From the NCBI GenBank assembly GCA_027563935.2, contig CM050449.1, forward strand, positions 82,801,178-82,865,177: DNA of 64,000 nt. Reading direction: 5' to 3'. Each line of letters starts with the position of its first letter. Position 1 is the first letter of the stretch. The stretch is from Costus lasius. Taxonomy: Eukaryota > Streptophyta > Magnoliopsida > Zingiberales > Costaceae. A program made the position numbers and the translations under genes. Shown piece by piece: positions 47,463 through 59,661 of this stretch. The notes under the pieces were generated by a model. The model had not been told where the DNA came from, did not search any database, and was given only the letters and a program-made list of their open reading frames with translations.

Positions 47463-50400
47463 ATATCTTTTTTTAGCCAAAATCTCCTTTCGAGCTGTTG
47501 CATGATAGACAATTAACCTAAGCATATAAATTGTCTTCAAGTCTTTATAAATATTGTTTTTTCTAACTATACCAATAAGTTCCATTTTCAGCAAGGTGGA
47601 CTCGGTAGATGTGTTCCATTTTATGCCAATTAAAGTGTGTATATATATATATATATATATATAAAGTTGGGAGCTTCGATTTTGACTAATATTTTCAATT
47701 GGTGAAATCTCCAATGCTATTCATTAGGCATGTCAAAGTTGTCTTTATTTTGTTATATGATGATTGTTGTCTCCCTATGGACTTTGATCAAATTTAGGAG
47801 TAGGTAAAATTCTTTACTGACACTACTGTAGAGAGATGGACTACTTGAATAATCCACTTATTTAGGAGTTGAAGGCTTCTTAATGGCACTTGTGCAACTT
47901 GCCTCGTCCATGCAATATTAATAATAATGAATATAACAACAACACCACCACTACTAACAACAACAATAATGATGATGATGGAGGGAATATGTAATAATAA
48001 TAAAAATGTACATGAACGTGGTGAAAGTTATTTTTCTAGTTGAAACTAGATATAAAGCTAAGTAAACTTGAAAATTCTAAAAAGGTAAATAAACCTTATT
48101 CACAAGACAAGAATGTGCTAAATAATGTGTGTTATCCATGTTGTTGAAGGTTGCAATAGTTGTTCCCCCTCTAAGTTTAGGTCCATAATTCACTCTCGAG
48201 TACCACATAAAAAATATTTTCTATAACTTCCCTTTTCTATTTTTTCTACCTTGATTTTTCTTATTGTGGTCACCACATCACTATGATATTTTCCTTCATT
48301 TTGCTAACCAAACATACCTTACCTTTTATATATCATGAGGACAACATAATGGTAGCAGTACAATCATGAAGAAAGATATTAGCCTTATAATTTGAAGAGT
48401 TGGTGAGGGCTTAAGAAAATGACATTGATTCACAATGATACAAGTTGCATGAGGTAGTTGTTAGAATTAAGAGGCTCCATTTATTTATTTTTGGGAGAGG
48501 GGAGGGAAATGACCTAAAAATATACTTTAACAAAAATATGATCACATTCTAAGAACAAATATAATATGTAATTATGCATCAACTACCAAGTATCCTATAA
48601 CACATACTACAAGAATTTAATCTTCAAGCATTCACAGCAAGATGTTTTATAAAAAGATAAAGAAATGGAATAATCAAAAGTTGAAACTAGCAAGTTTCAA
48701 AATACTAAGCACCAACTGCCAACTATTATGCAACATTAACTCAGAGATAAAAGCATCCAAATTCAATTCAAAGCATCAAATTTCTAGTCTTTTATGACCT
48801 TATAGTTGTTTCCATTAATCTTATGATCTAGAACAATGATCATTCCATATTTGCCATCCCATACAAAATTTGAATTGAAGGATTATAGTTGTGGAAGTAT
48901 AGTGTATTTTTTTTTTCAAAATATATTAGTCATACATTAATCTATAACTATGACTAGACCAATACATTAATCTATAACACAAGATCCACTAACCATGGTT
49001 TGAAGTTTTGGTTTGATATTATTTCTTGGACTTTGACTAGACCAATACTATATTATTATCATGCCATTCTAGACATAGTAAGCTTGAATCAAACAAAAAT
49101 TTGCTAAAGAGTTTCAAACTTAATGTTACCTCTTCAGTCCCTATTACGCCCTGATTTTCCATAAGGAAAATAGGCACACAACTGGCCGATTATTATATAG
49201 AGGCATATATAGGGCCATGTAACCAGCCGACTATTAAAATTTTTAATCTAATATAGAGGCATGACTACGGTTTCATGATGGTCACAGCACCTGCAAACTC
49301 CAAATGGCATGGAGTCGCGACTAGTTTTGCAGAGAAGAAGAATGTGTTGGTGAATAGGGAAGGAAGTGGAAAACAATCAGTAAAAAGCTCTCATTTTTCA
49401 AATGAAATAGTGTATGTCTTTGTGTGTGGGTTCAAGTCCATCATTAATAATTGTGCTGGTTACTAAACTTTGTTTATTGTTACACAAACATCGACCTTTC
49501 AATTTATTAAACCAATGTTTAAGCGATAAGAATGCCATATTTTATCCCCCCAAGTTATTAATTAAACTGTGTATTGCAAAGATGTCGAGTTTGAATGCAA
49601 ATGTTGACATCTCATCAAATAATATTACAATGTTCGAGAGAAACAAGGGCACCTTTTCTAAAGATGTTTATAAACTTGATAAGAGAGAATGAAGTTAACT
49701 AAAATAATTGAGATATAACTATATTATAATGTAAAACCATACCATGAGGTTAAATTAATGGCTGGCCTCACTAAGATTTTAAGTAAATTCAAGGAATATA
49801 TAAGAACAATGTGAATAAGGGATTTGCAGTAGTTCATCTTCTCAAGTCTACATCCACTACTTAGGTTTTCACATAAGATTTCAAAAACTTTAAATTAATT
49901 TTATTTTCTTCTTCAAAGTGGATTATACTTAGTCGTCTTAGCCTTTTCCCAAGGGCACCACTTATCCAAACCCTGTGTATAAGGTCTCTTTCAAAAGCAC
50001 CACAAACAACTAGTAAAACCCAATAAAACAAAAAACAATATACAAAATACAAATCAAAAGAGGGGATGCTTATTTGAAGCCAAGACTCATTTTGATGACT
50101 TCTCCTAGAGTATTTAAACTTCTATTTATAAAATGACTTGTCCATGATGATGAGGGCTTCAAGATGACTGATTCAAATCTTCAATGGAAACTTGTAAGGA
50201 GAAGCTAAAAAATTGAAGAAAAAATCCATAAGTTACAAAAAGGTTTAGAGCTTCTTCAGTTCTATTTTAGGGCTTCTTGGGATGTTTTTATATGATTGGG
50301 AAGGTTCCAAATGGATAGAGAGAATAAAGACTTATTGAATAGAAACTAGCCATTATAGGCTAATTTGAGTCAATTCACATTGTCTTGGTTTGAACTAACA

Positions 50401-51351
50401 TAATTTGAGTCAAAATTTGAGTCAATTCACCTTGTCTCGGTTTGAACTACATAATAAGGTCAACTAATTTGACTTTTTGAAGTTAATTGAAGTTTAAATT
50501 GAGCACCGTTTCAGCCATTGGAAAGCATAGGAAGTCTAATTTCAAAAAAAAAAAAAAAAACTATAAAAGGTTAGAAGTTTATCAATGTTTGGTTCAAATA
50601 CTTTGATAAGGTTTAGAAGAATTATCAAAGGTTTGTATCAAGGAGATAAGGTGGAATGAGCCATCAATTATGAGATAATATAAGTACCTTTAATTTAGCA
50701 TGGACCAACATGCATGTCTCATGTGCTTGCAAAAACTTGTTAGAACTTGTTGAGGTTTGTCGAGACTTAGGACTTTCTAAGTATTTCATTATGGCACTTG
50801 TCAAGAGCCTATGTTAAGTGCTAGCTGACACCTTGTTCCTAACATTCAAAACTCTTTTATGTCTAATAATGAACTTGAGAGATTGACAAATCATCTATTA
50901 CCTTAAAATCTATAAAAAAAAATTGTAAAGAAATAGTATTAGTATAATAGTTTGTTATTATCAAAACAATTAGAATATATTTAAATATTAAAATCTTGCA
51001 TATAAACAACTACTAAGCATTATATCAGCTCTACCTATAGATAAATAAAATAAACTACTAATCATACCTCTATACTAACTTTGATATACAATTTTACCAT
51101 TGCATCACCATCAAGTTTGGTGTTTGCATTAAAGAATTGGTATAATTTTACCATTATCCATGCTAAATTTCTTGAGAATTTCTTTTACATATTTAGATTG
51201 ATTGATAAAGATTATTGTTATTGTTTACTTGTTTTAATGTCCAACAATGAAGGTGAGTTCACCTATCATGCTTATCTAAAACACTTTTTGCATGCAATTT
51301 ACTAACACCTACACAAATGATCATTAGTATAAAAAAAAAAAATCTCATCTA
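47463..51351. other. Intergenic; microsatellites, no gene seen
   Basis: AT-rich. A (TA)n run lies at about 47639-47663 and AAC/AAT/GAT trinucleotide runs at about 47927-47990. An A run of about 17 bases lies near 50545. Reading frames (for example 49275-49466) have no recognisable domains or gene structure. Confidence 0.45.
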
Positions 51352-51511
51352 CATATATTTGAATTAATAAAAACCATCATTTTCATGTTAAATAAAAGGA
51401 CCTTGATTAATTAAAAACTTTAAAAGCTTTTCATATATTTGAATTAATAAAAACCATCATTTTCATGTTAAATAAAAGGACCTTGATTAATTAAAAACTT
51501 TAAAAGCTTTT
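51352..51511. repeat. Perfect 80-bp tandem duplication
   Basis: Units 51352-51431 and 51432-51511 are identical by eye over all 80 bases, with five bases of a third unit. It overlaps the end of the decayed gag frame. Confidence 0.9.
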
Positions 51512-51604
51512 CATATCGAGATCTGTTGTTGGCTAATTCTTGCGCCACGATTGCCGAGATCCGCTCCCAATTCGGACAGTTGCGCATCCGGTGTGGCCCG
51601 TTGC
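51468..51604 (-). pseudogene. Gypsy gag, zinc-knuckle end (third fragment)
   Basis: NGPHRMRNCPNWERISAIVA, the second half of a CCHC knuckle and following segment. Its first half (LTCYLCN) lies at 54191-54210, on the other side of the solo LTR at 51605-54190. The frame decays at about 51468. Confidence 0.75.
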
Positions 51605-54190
51605 TGTCACATCCCGTTATCTTAACCCCAAACAAGCAACACAAATCACAAAGGAACAGGATGTTATCATACAAGATCGATGCACATGCTAAGTAAAACC
51701 AAGTTCAGGAAAAGTCGATCTGAAAATTTTTCGAGAATCCACACATTGAATTTCCACAAAACACAAATTCACAAATGTACCTGCCACCACGCAATACTTG
51801 CACTAGACATATGCAAGTCAACAGTTATATCAAAACCACATAAAATCCGTAAAATCCATAAATCACGTAAGGGTACCTGCCACCAGGCAATACTTGCACT
51901 AGACATATGCAAGTTCACATTTATATCAAATCTGATCGCAAAATACGAATCAACTCAAAATTCGAAGCAAAGCCACAATATCGATTTTATAAACTCATGG
52001 AACTAACATCAATGACCAAACACCGAAAACAGGCCAAAGCCCTCGGTGACAAAAATCAAAATCTCAAAACTGCCACAACCGGCAACACTGGTTCACAAAG
52101 TTTAGCCATAACCGGCCCAGTTAACTAAACACAAAAATCTTATACATCGCATCAGTATAGTTGTAGAGAAAATCACAATGTCCATAACATACGCTAACTC
52201 AAGCAATGCGCCCCTGCTCTACACCTGAAAATAATGAGGGGTGAGCTACACAGCCCAGTGAGTAGATAGTCTCACTCGACCATCCATAACATACACTCAA
52301 AGATACATGCAGATTGTTTTAAAAATCTTTAGCAGAACATTATGTCAACATATAACTAAAATAAAGAACAGAAAATCAAGAACAGAACTCATATAAATAA
52401 TTAGATGTATAGGCATCACACAAATGTCACACCAGAGTAACCAAAGTTCTAGAGCCATACTCTAAACCAACTAAACACACCAACCACTTAGTTGTTGTCC
52501 AGCATAAATCAAGAGTGACCATTATGGTCCAACCCGGCTCTGGCCTAAGCACTGGGAGAAGCCTGCAAATCACATGCAACACAAACATGGACGGTGTGTA
52601 GACTCAAGAGGTGATCCCCATCCGGTCAAGATGTGATACCTTGATCTACACCACCCCATAACACAAAAATCTAAGAGTCTAAGAGTGATGATATCAAGAG
52701 GTGGCCCCTGTCCGACCAAGACATGGCACTTTGCATCAATCACTCGTTCTCCCAAAGGGTTCTTATCTGGACAACCACTAGACACACCTTATATATTATT
52801 TCACAATCACAAAAGTGGACTCCTAAGTGTCAACCTGACTCTAGGATAGTCATTTTCATCACGATAATCACAACAGACAGGCTGAAACATCAACCCCTCA
52901 CATATCACAAACACAGGCTGAAATCTCCAAGCCCTAACATATCACATATAGACTATCCCCTTGAGTACACAGTTACACTTAGCCTTAGTCCTATCCATAA
53001 TGGGTACACAGACCACAACACATAACATTTGAAACCACATAATCATATAATGTTTTGTAGAGTCCTTAGGTTTCATGCTGATCAGTTTGGTTTAACCTTG
53101 CTAAATTATCACCCAAGTTTCTCAAACAAAGATACATGGCCATAAATATATAACATGCTGCACATAGGGAAACAATCATGAATCCTATGACATTTTTAAC
53201 ATTTATCAGGCATCCATAAAATTCCAATAATACCACATGTAGTCCAAGGTTTCTTAGTATATTATCTACTTACAATTTAAAATCTTAGTTAATAAGATTT
53301 TCATGCTCAAAAATCACTAATTTAAGGCTACCTAAACTCCATATAAGAATACCTTAAATTTCATGTTGCAGAATTTCGGTTTTCCTGATAGATACACCTT
53401 TGCAAAATTTCGGTTTTCAACATAGTGAAGTCTTGAGTTTCGGTTTTTAGCATGATAAAATTTCCAATCAACCAAATGTATCATCTAACACAACCAAATT
53501 GATAGAATTCGAATAAGACACCCCACTCACCTATTATCTTGAACCGTGAACACCAAGATGATCCAAAAACTCGTCTAAGGCCTTGAAATTCCACCAATGT
53601 CGCCACCAATGGAAGAAGAAGCGCCACCAAACACCAAAGAACGCCGGCCAAGGGAAAAGGAAGAGGAAGAAGGGAAATTCGTCCAAGCCTCCAAGAGATC
53701 GCCCAAGCCTTCAAGCCGCCGCCCCCAAGGTTTCCTCCAAGCCAAAAACGCTAACTCTCCTTCCCTAACCGCAATTACCTACTTAAAATTTCGGTTTTTA
53801 ATTTTAAACCCGCTAACTAATTAATCCGAATAGGGTTTATGAATTAACCCACTTACTGATTAATTCAAATTTTAAACCCAAAATCCATCTAACTTAAGTG
53901 TAAACCCAATAACCCATAATTAATTATTCACTTAAGCGAAAATCCAATAAGGATTTAATTAACATCCAATAAGCTCTAATTAATTAATTACTAGAGTCAA
54001 AATCCATTAAGACTTAAATTAATATCCACTAACCCTTTGCCACTAATTTATAACTAACCCCTTAAGGTTTTTAGAGATAAAATTCTCCCCCATCCTAGGG
54101 TTGACGAAATTAAAACATAGAAACATATCACAGTCAAAGATTTAAATCAAGAATAATACTTACAAGGAATTAAAATTCTTGGATCTTACA
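51605..54190 (-). mobile_element. Solo LTR inserted in a gag zinc knuckle
   Basis: 2586 bp, TGTCACATCC...GGATCTTACA on the + strand, with a perfect 5-bp TSD GTTGC (51600-51604, 54191-54195). Size and TGTCACATCCC end fit Del/Tekay-type LTRs. No internal PBS, PPT or coding region, so it is the product of LTR-LTR recombination. Holds a direct repeat of about 60 bp (near 51780 and 51878, core CAATACTTGCACTAGACATA) and several TTTCGGTTTT words. Confidence 0.88.
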
Positions 54191-54398
54191 GTTGCATAGG
54201 TAACAAGTTAGCTTTCTTGACTTGTTCGACCTTCTCTCTGTAGGTCGGGTAGTCTTCTCTTGAGCTGACTGGCCTCCATCTCGTCGGATAGGGGCTCTAC
54301 CCCTATTCGGTGCTCTCATCCTCATTAGAGAGCCTCGCTTCGGGGGTGACCTCAAGTCTCTCGGTAGAGTCGGCTCCGAAGTCCTCGTGTCCACTAGA
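54191..54398 (-). pseudogene. Gypsy gag, middle fragment
   Basis: The - strand reads DTRTSEPTLPRDLRSPPK, a basic RMRAPNRGRAPIRR tract and ends SRKLTCYLCN, the first half of a CCHC knuckle. Both flanks are insertion sites (TSDs GTTGC and CCCTC). Confidence 0.75.
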
Positions 54399-54403
54399 CC
54401 CTC

Positions 54404-55762
54404 TGAAGTAGGATATGATTATATATTAGAAAACTAAGATAGTCTCTAGATATGTAGCTCATAAAACCATAAACCCCTAGCATGCGTTTCTAGCAAAAAT
54501 GCAAATAAAGAGATAAACAAGGGGAGAAGAGAGTAGAAGTCACCTTGTGGCCCCTATTAGGGAAGGGGCCTTACTTAACCCCTTTCTTTGTCCATGCTCC
54601 CGTATCTTGGCGTTGAGGCTAGATATGGGTAGTTAAATGACCAACATTCAAATCAAATAAGTAAGGGGAAGATAAAATACAGTGTCCCCAAACTCCCCAT
54701 AAACTACAACAAGAGGGTCCTTAGGGGGTCTTGTTCAATGACTTCATCATCTTCATTCTCCTTGATGGTTGGTGCTTGAGATGGTTGGAGCTCAGCTTGC
54801 TGATGGCGTCAAAGCATAAGAGATCTTCAAGAAGAGAATGAGAGCTTTGGTTGAGAAGAAGAAGAGAAGAGGAATGAGGACTCTCAGTTACACTAGAGGA
54901 AGAGAAGGGGAAGAGAAGGATTTTTGGATGGAATTCACCACCAAACAACCTTGCGCTCAAGACATAATTTTCTTTCAAAGGATTTCAACTAATGTGCCAA
55001 GTGAAAATATTTAAACCCCTTAACCCTCAACGACATTTTTCTCTCAAGTACATTTAATGGTGGTCTTTGCTTGATTTCAAATTGGATGGTTTAGATGGCT
55101 TAGATCTTCTTGAATTTCTATTGGTTGCTTGGGGCGGTGGCATATGTCATTAACCTTGCTTGTAGCTGAAGGAATTGTGGAAGCGTGTGAAGACTCTCAG
55201 CTGAGCTTGTATGGGAAAGTAATCATGCGCAGGCTGGTGGTGGAAGAGGTTGATTGGGCGAATGGAGCGAATGGAGCATGTATGGTGAGATCGAAGGAAT
55301 CTTGGCAGGGTGTGAAGGCTTTTCGGCTGAGCTTGCTTGGGAAAACAATTAATGCGCATGCTGGTGGTGGAAGAGGTTTCATGAGGAGCTGCTTTGACTT
55401 AAGAGATGTTTAGCCGAAATAGGGTGAAAGCTTATTCGGCCATTCTTTGCATGTTGACCTTTTGACTTGCTGATTTTGACTTTTAGATAGTTGCCTTGAC
55501 TTGATTTGCATGTAGATTTGTCTTGGTGAAGTGGCTGATCTAATGACTTTGATTTCGATTGTTGATTGGTCTTTATAAGCAGATGTTGACTTGATTTTGA
55601 GGACTACAGGTGCAATAAATCCTAGGCTAAAGCAACCTATTACATCAACTAGGAAATTAAAATGCTTAAAAGAAAAATAAAATTCTAGGCTACCCTGCCC
55701 TAAAACAAGATAATTGAAAGATAATCATAACTAAATAAATCCTTGAAGATGCTCCTGCATCA
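54404..55762 (-). mobile_element. Second solo LTR in the same gag
   Basis: 1359 bp, TGAAGTAGG...GCTCCTGCATCA, with a perfect TSD CCCTC (54399-54403, 55763-55767). Its right end resembles the LTR of the nested element at 10847-11780 (shared TTGACTT-rich tract, ACTAGGAA...AAAATGCTTAAAA and TGCTCCTGCATCA). No coding interior. Confidence 0.85.
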
Positions 55763-55767
55763 CCCTC

Positions 55768-56080
55768 GGCCACCACCGCAGCCATTCTTTGGTCTGGCGA
55801 TGAATGCCACTGGACCTCTGCCTCAGCTTGTATTCGCTGTTGTGCCTCTGCTAGCTCCGCTATCTACTCTCGTAGTATTGCCATCCCCGCCATAGCTAGT
55901 TGGAATGCCAAGATCTACAATCATTGCTGCTCAATCGTTTGTTGCAGAATCTCCAATCAGAGACATTGCAACAATGTCTTATCCATTTTTGGTCTGGCCG
56001 AGTACTTGCTTAACTCATGTCAACCAGTCATCTTGCGTCACCATGCTCGCCGGAACCTGTGCTTTGATACCTATTTTCAC
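55768..56080 (-). pseudogene. Gypsy gag start and primer-binding site
   Basis: On the - strand a decayed iMet PBS (GGTATCAAAGCACAGG, about 56062-56076) is followed by an ATG at about 56043 (MVTQDDWLT) and a stop-riddled gag N-terminus ending in MAAVVAEG-type sequence at the CCCTC site. It is the start of the same gag as the fragments at 54191-54398 and 51468-51604. Confidence 0.65.
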
Positions 56081-57726
56081 GCCTCTTTAAAGCCTGTCCA
56101 CATCGGCACGATTGCATGGGACTGTGTGCTACCTCGAAATCTCGTGGCCGAATTTGGATTCCAATGCGCCTTGAAATATTGATTTTGACCTTTGGCGTTG
56201 GCTCCTCGAATCGAGCGCCAAACCAAACGAAACCTCACCTTCGTCTTCACGTGCTGGATGCCGGCGGCGCCGGAGCTTTCGAACGGTGCCGAAGGGGACG
56301 GGTGAAGGGCGTGCGGCATGCCCGGACCTCGCGTCCGTGCCTCAGCTCTCGTCGTCGGCGCAACGCCGGAAGCAGCCATCGGTGGAGATGGTAACGGAGA
56401 GCTCAGGAGCTTTCACTGCTGGAAAACCCAGAGAACTCGCTGGAGAAGACAATAGTAGGGAATTTAAGGGAAATTTTGTTCGATTGATGAGACCGAATCT
56501 ACCTAAACCCTTACAGATCTCACACAGGCCTCTTCCGCTCGCCATCAACTTACAATCACAACTTGGCCTCACAGGCCACTCGTCGACGTGTCACAGATGC
56601 CGGAACTCGTCGCCGCCTGCTAGCGCTGGCATCATAGCCTACTGCTCTAGAAAGGGGAGTGTTCTCACCGCTCCGTTGATGTGTGATTCGTCGCTAGAGT
56701 GAAGTCCCCTGCCTCCGATCCTGTTCACCTCCCCGAACTCTCTCATGGCCCAATGTCTTAAAGGGAAGGCGCATCGCCTTCTTAGGAAAGACAGCTGACC
56801 GCCAGTTGACTCCTTCCATCTTTGCAGACCGCGAATCACGCCTCCGCATGTGATTTCGCGGTTTCGTCATTGACTCTTGTCTGCAATCTGCTATCTGCGT
56901 CCGTGACTCTTGTCTTAGACTTGTTTAGTGGCTGCTCAGATGAACAATCGAAGAATTTAAAGGCACCGAAAGCAAGGAGAAGAGGGAAGGTAGCAATTGT
57001 GCTTTAGGGAGGAAGAGTAGCATACAAAGCAAATTCTGATAGTGATCCTTAGCGGCGGTGTCACATATCTCATTCTTATTTGTTTCTCGTATGTCATTCA
57101 CTTTCTTTTGAGAGTTTTTCATTGCACATGATCAATTTCATAGTATAAACTCATTTTGAGGACAAGGGTGTAACTCATTGTGTATCTTTTGACTTAAAAT
57201 TTAATTTATCAATTTTATTATATTATAATTATAGTTAACTTAGTTATAGTTGCACTTTAATTTTATATAATATTCTGGCCAAATATCTAAATGCTTTAGA
57301 TATTGTAAGATGGACAAAAGGGTGAATTATAATATTAGAATTCTATTGGTAAATTTGTGGGGGTTGATCACCAGAATAATTCTAAACCACTTGAGGGGAT
57401 ATATAATTTATCAAAAACATAATGGGTTTATTTACATTGGTAAGCCAAAAAAGATCAATTTAGATAGATACCGAGTTGGGCTAGCAACAACCAATACATT
57501 ACAATAAATTTTCTTGAACTCAATTGATTTCTACAAAAGGGAAAATTAATCTGTGTTATCATAGGAGATCAATATAGTGAAACCCAAAGTCCATAATTTA
57601 ATCAAACTGCTTTTCATTACTGAAAGTAAAATTCTATAATTTCTTATTAAGTCACATAAATAAACCATAAAGTGCAGTGTGAGTAGCATTTTCTATCACT
57701 CAAGGATAGATTAAAAGTTACCGTTG
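56081..57726. other. Probable 5' LTR of the gypsy remnant and spacer; no gene seen
   Basis: GC-richer to about 57000, then AT-rich. It lies where the 5' LTR of the - strand gypsy remnant should be, directly beyond the PBS. The right boundary was not found. Reading frames across it lack recognisable domains. Confidence 0.4.
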
Positions 57727-57732
57727 TTTATT
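57727..57732 (-). terminator. Candidate polyadenylation signal of the plastid-protein gene
   Basis: AATAAA on the - strand, about 20 bp after the stop codon at 57752. Confidence 0.4.
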
Positions 57733-57751
57733 ACAATAACAAAGACGACTT

Positions 57752-57985
57752 TCAAACGGTTGCAATGTCTACTGATATCTGTAGCGCCTGGAGAAGGCTC
57801 CTCATAATTCTTGGTTCGCCCGGCGGCGCTCGATCCTTCAACGGCCCCTTCCTGATGGCTCGGAAGACTGGGCCGGAGTCGTAGGTAGCCGGCAACACCA
57901 CGCAGTCGATGTATGCGTACACTTGCGTCTTGCCGTCATCGAAATTTATGAAGGCAAGCCTAGCACCACCTCCGATTCTGTCCAC
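57752..57985 (-). CDS. Plastid-protein exon 3
   Basis: Acceptor TGTAG|GTGGAC; encodes VDRIGGGARLAFINFDDGK through QISVDIATV and stop. The most conserved-looking part of the protein. Confidence 0.85.
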   Translation of the reverse strand: MDRIGGGARLAFINFDDGKTQVYAYIDCVVLPATYDSGPVFRAIRKGPLKDRAPPGEPRIMRSLLQALQISVDIATV

Positions 57986-58472
57986 CTACACTCCATCCAT
58001 CATTAATTGCCGACAAGCTATAACATAAACCAATTAACAAACAAACTGTTAAGACTGACGACCTTGAGAGGAACAGGCAATGGCAGATTGGCTCCTTGGC
58101 ATAAACTATTAGCCCACTGTATCAGAAATATATAATAAACATCAATCAATACGTTACATGAATCTATAATAATCTACGAATTAGTTGTAAGTTTACTTGG
58201 TGGAGGAGGGTTTCAAACCGAGCGATGTCGATGTTGGCGGGAAGCTTCACTGTGCCCAGAGACACCCCATCCTCATCTTCTTGCTGCAGATCAATCTCAC
58301 TTGAGGCTCGCAGAGGTGTAATGCCTAATTCCAACGCCCTTCTTTGAGGCTTAATCAATGAGCAGCTGCCGGGGAGCGTGAAAGCTACGGCGGCGGAGCG
58401 ATGTCGCGGTGTGATGAAGAGCAATGATGGCGAGGCCCGGGTCAAGCGAAGCGATCTCGCTGCAGCTGCCAT
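57752..58472 (-). CDS. Plastid-type protein of unknown function, three exons
   Basis: Exons complement(58197..58472, 58063..58116, 57752..57985) with GT..AG introns give 187 residues. Residues 1-55 are rich in A, R and S and low in acids up to PLRASSEID, a typical chloroplast transit peptide with possible cleavage near LRA. The mature part has LPANIDIARFETLLHQWANS, a short NLPLPVPLKVDRIGGGARLAF segment, YAYIDCVVLPATYDSGPVF and a basic tail ending QISVDIATV. It recalls a small conserved protein family of plants, but I cannot name a function or Pfam entry with confidence. No membrane segment. The start sits in a good context (AAGGCATGGC) and the reading frame is intact, so it is probably an active gene. 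Confidence 0.85.
58063..58116 (-). CDS. Plastid-protein exon 2 (micro-exon, 54 bp)
   Basis: WANSLCQGANLPLPVPLK, 18 codons, phase 0 at both ends. Acceptor GATACAG, donor CTCAAG|GTCGTC. Confidence 0.82.
58197..58472 (-). CDS. Plastid-protein exon 1
   Basis: 92 codons: transit peptide plus LPANIDIARFETLLHQ; donor CACCAA|GTAAAC. Confidence 0.85.
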
Positions 58473-58573
58473 GCCTTGAGATTGATGCTAATTAATTGGA
58501 GGGTTTCTGCTCCTTGGCGAGGGCGAAGGCTGCTGCTGCAGATAATGTTGGTACTTTGTGGGACTTAGTTGAG

Positions 58574-58583
58574 CCACGCGTGG
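58574..58583. promoter_or_regulatory. CCACGCGTGG palindrome upstream of the plastid-protein gene
   Basis: A perfect 10-bp palindrome containing ACGCGTG, about 105 bp before the ATG. Such CGCG/ACGCGTG words are bound by CAMTA and ABA-related factors in plants; use here is inferred. Confidence 0.35.
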
Positions 58584-58617
58584 AATTGGTTGCAGAACGG
58601 ATAAGGAAACAAGTTGT

Positions 58618-58642
58618 GCTGTATATATATATATATATATAA
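58618..58642 (-). promoter_or_regulatory. TA repeat, possible TATA region
   Basis: Alternating TA of about 22 bases, roughly 150-170 bp upstream of the start codon at 58472. It may serve as the TATA element, and is also a microsatellite. Confidence 0.4.
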
Positions 58643-58849
58643 TTATCTAAGTGAACATTATCAACAACGTCCATAAAACCTTTATGGAAAAAACTTCTAT
58701 AAAAAAGCCCACTTCTTTCTCCTATTTGAAAATGAGTCTCTATGATACAACACACACATATAAGAATTTTCTCCTCATATATCTTCTTATAAACCTCAAT
58801 CTTCTTCTTATTCATAACCTTAGCGTCATGTCAAATAGATTCTTATCAT

Positions 58850-59640
58850 TATGAATTTTATTGAGACTCGTCAATTATCTATCTACAACATACCTGATCC
58901 ACCGATGCCATATATCAATGTGTTTTGTCCTATAATAATATGTGACATTTTTGCTAAGCTCCATAGTATTTTGACTGTCACAGAGAATCACATATTTATA
59001 TTAACTTATATTTAACTTAGTCAAAAAAAACCTTTCAGCATCATTTCCTTCCCTACTTTAGTGGTTGCAATATACTTTACTTTAGTAGTAGATAAAGTAA
59101 CAAATATTTAATATTTAAATTTCCATGTGATAGCTTCCCCTATAAATATGAACAAATATCCAAAAATAGATCTTCTTCCATCTAAGTCACCTACCTAATT
59201 AGCAAAGCCTTCTAAGATAGGTTTTGAAGTACCAAAACATAAACAAGTTACAGATGTACCTTTTAAGTATCTTATGATCCACTTTACGACTTTTATTTAG
59301 ATTTATAAGATAACTAAAGATCACTTCAATTGCATGTGCAATATCTAGCCTTGTTCAAACATAGCATTACATTCTATAGATGCATATGAAATATTTTATA
59401 CCTCAGTTTTCTCTTTCTCATTTTAGGGCATTGCATATAACTCAACTTGAGATGATCTGCATGAGGTGTGCTAACTAGTTTTTCCTCCTTCATGTTGAAC
59501 CTTTCAAGAAGCTATTCAACATATATCTACTAAGACAACCAAACCTTTTTAGCATTTCTATCACATGTGATACTCATGCATAATATCTTTCTGGCTTATC
59601 CTAAGTCTTTCATATCAAATAAGTTATTAAGCTATATCTT
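58850..59640 (-). pseudogene. Copia RT-end/RNase H relic
   Basis: The - strand, heavily stopped, keeps pieces in copia order: STPHADHLKLSYMQCP-like, VHLxLVYVLVL, KLSHGNLN and CDSLxQSKYYGA (for CDSQSAIHLA). The arrangement fits the end of a TAR/Angela/SIRE-type pol. No intact frame or LTRs. Confidence 0.55.
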
Positions 59641-59661
59641 CAACCTCTTAATCAAGCAAAT

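Noticed and set aside
49275..49466. Open frame of 63 codons (MMVTAPANSKWHG...)
   Set aside because: No recognisable domain, no splice context, and length is within chance for AT-rich DNA.
56286..56702. 138-codon frame on the + strand
   Set aside because: GC-rich LTR-like surroundings, overlapping frames on both strands, no domain; best explained as open by base composition.
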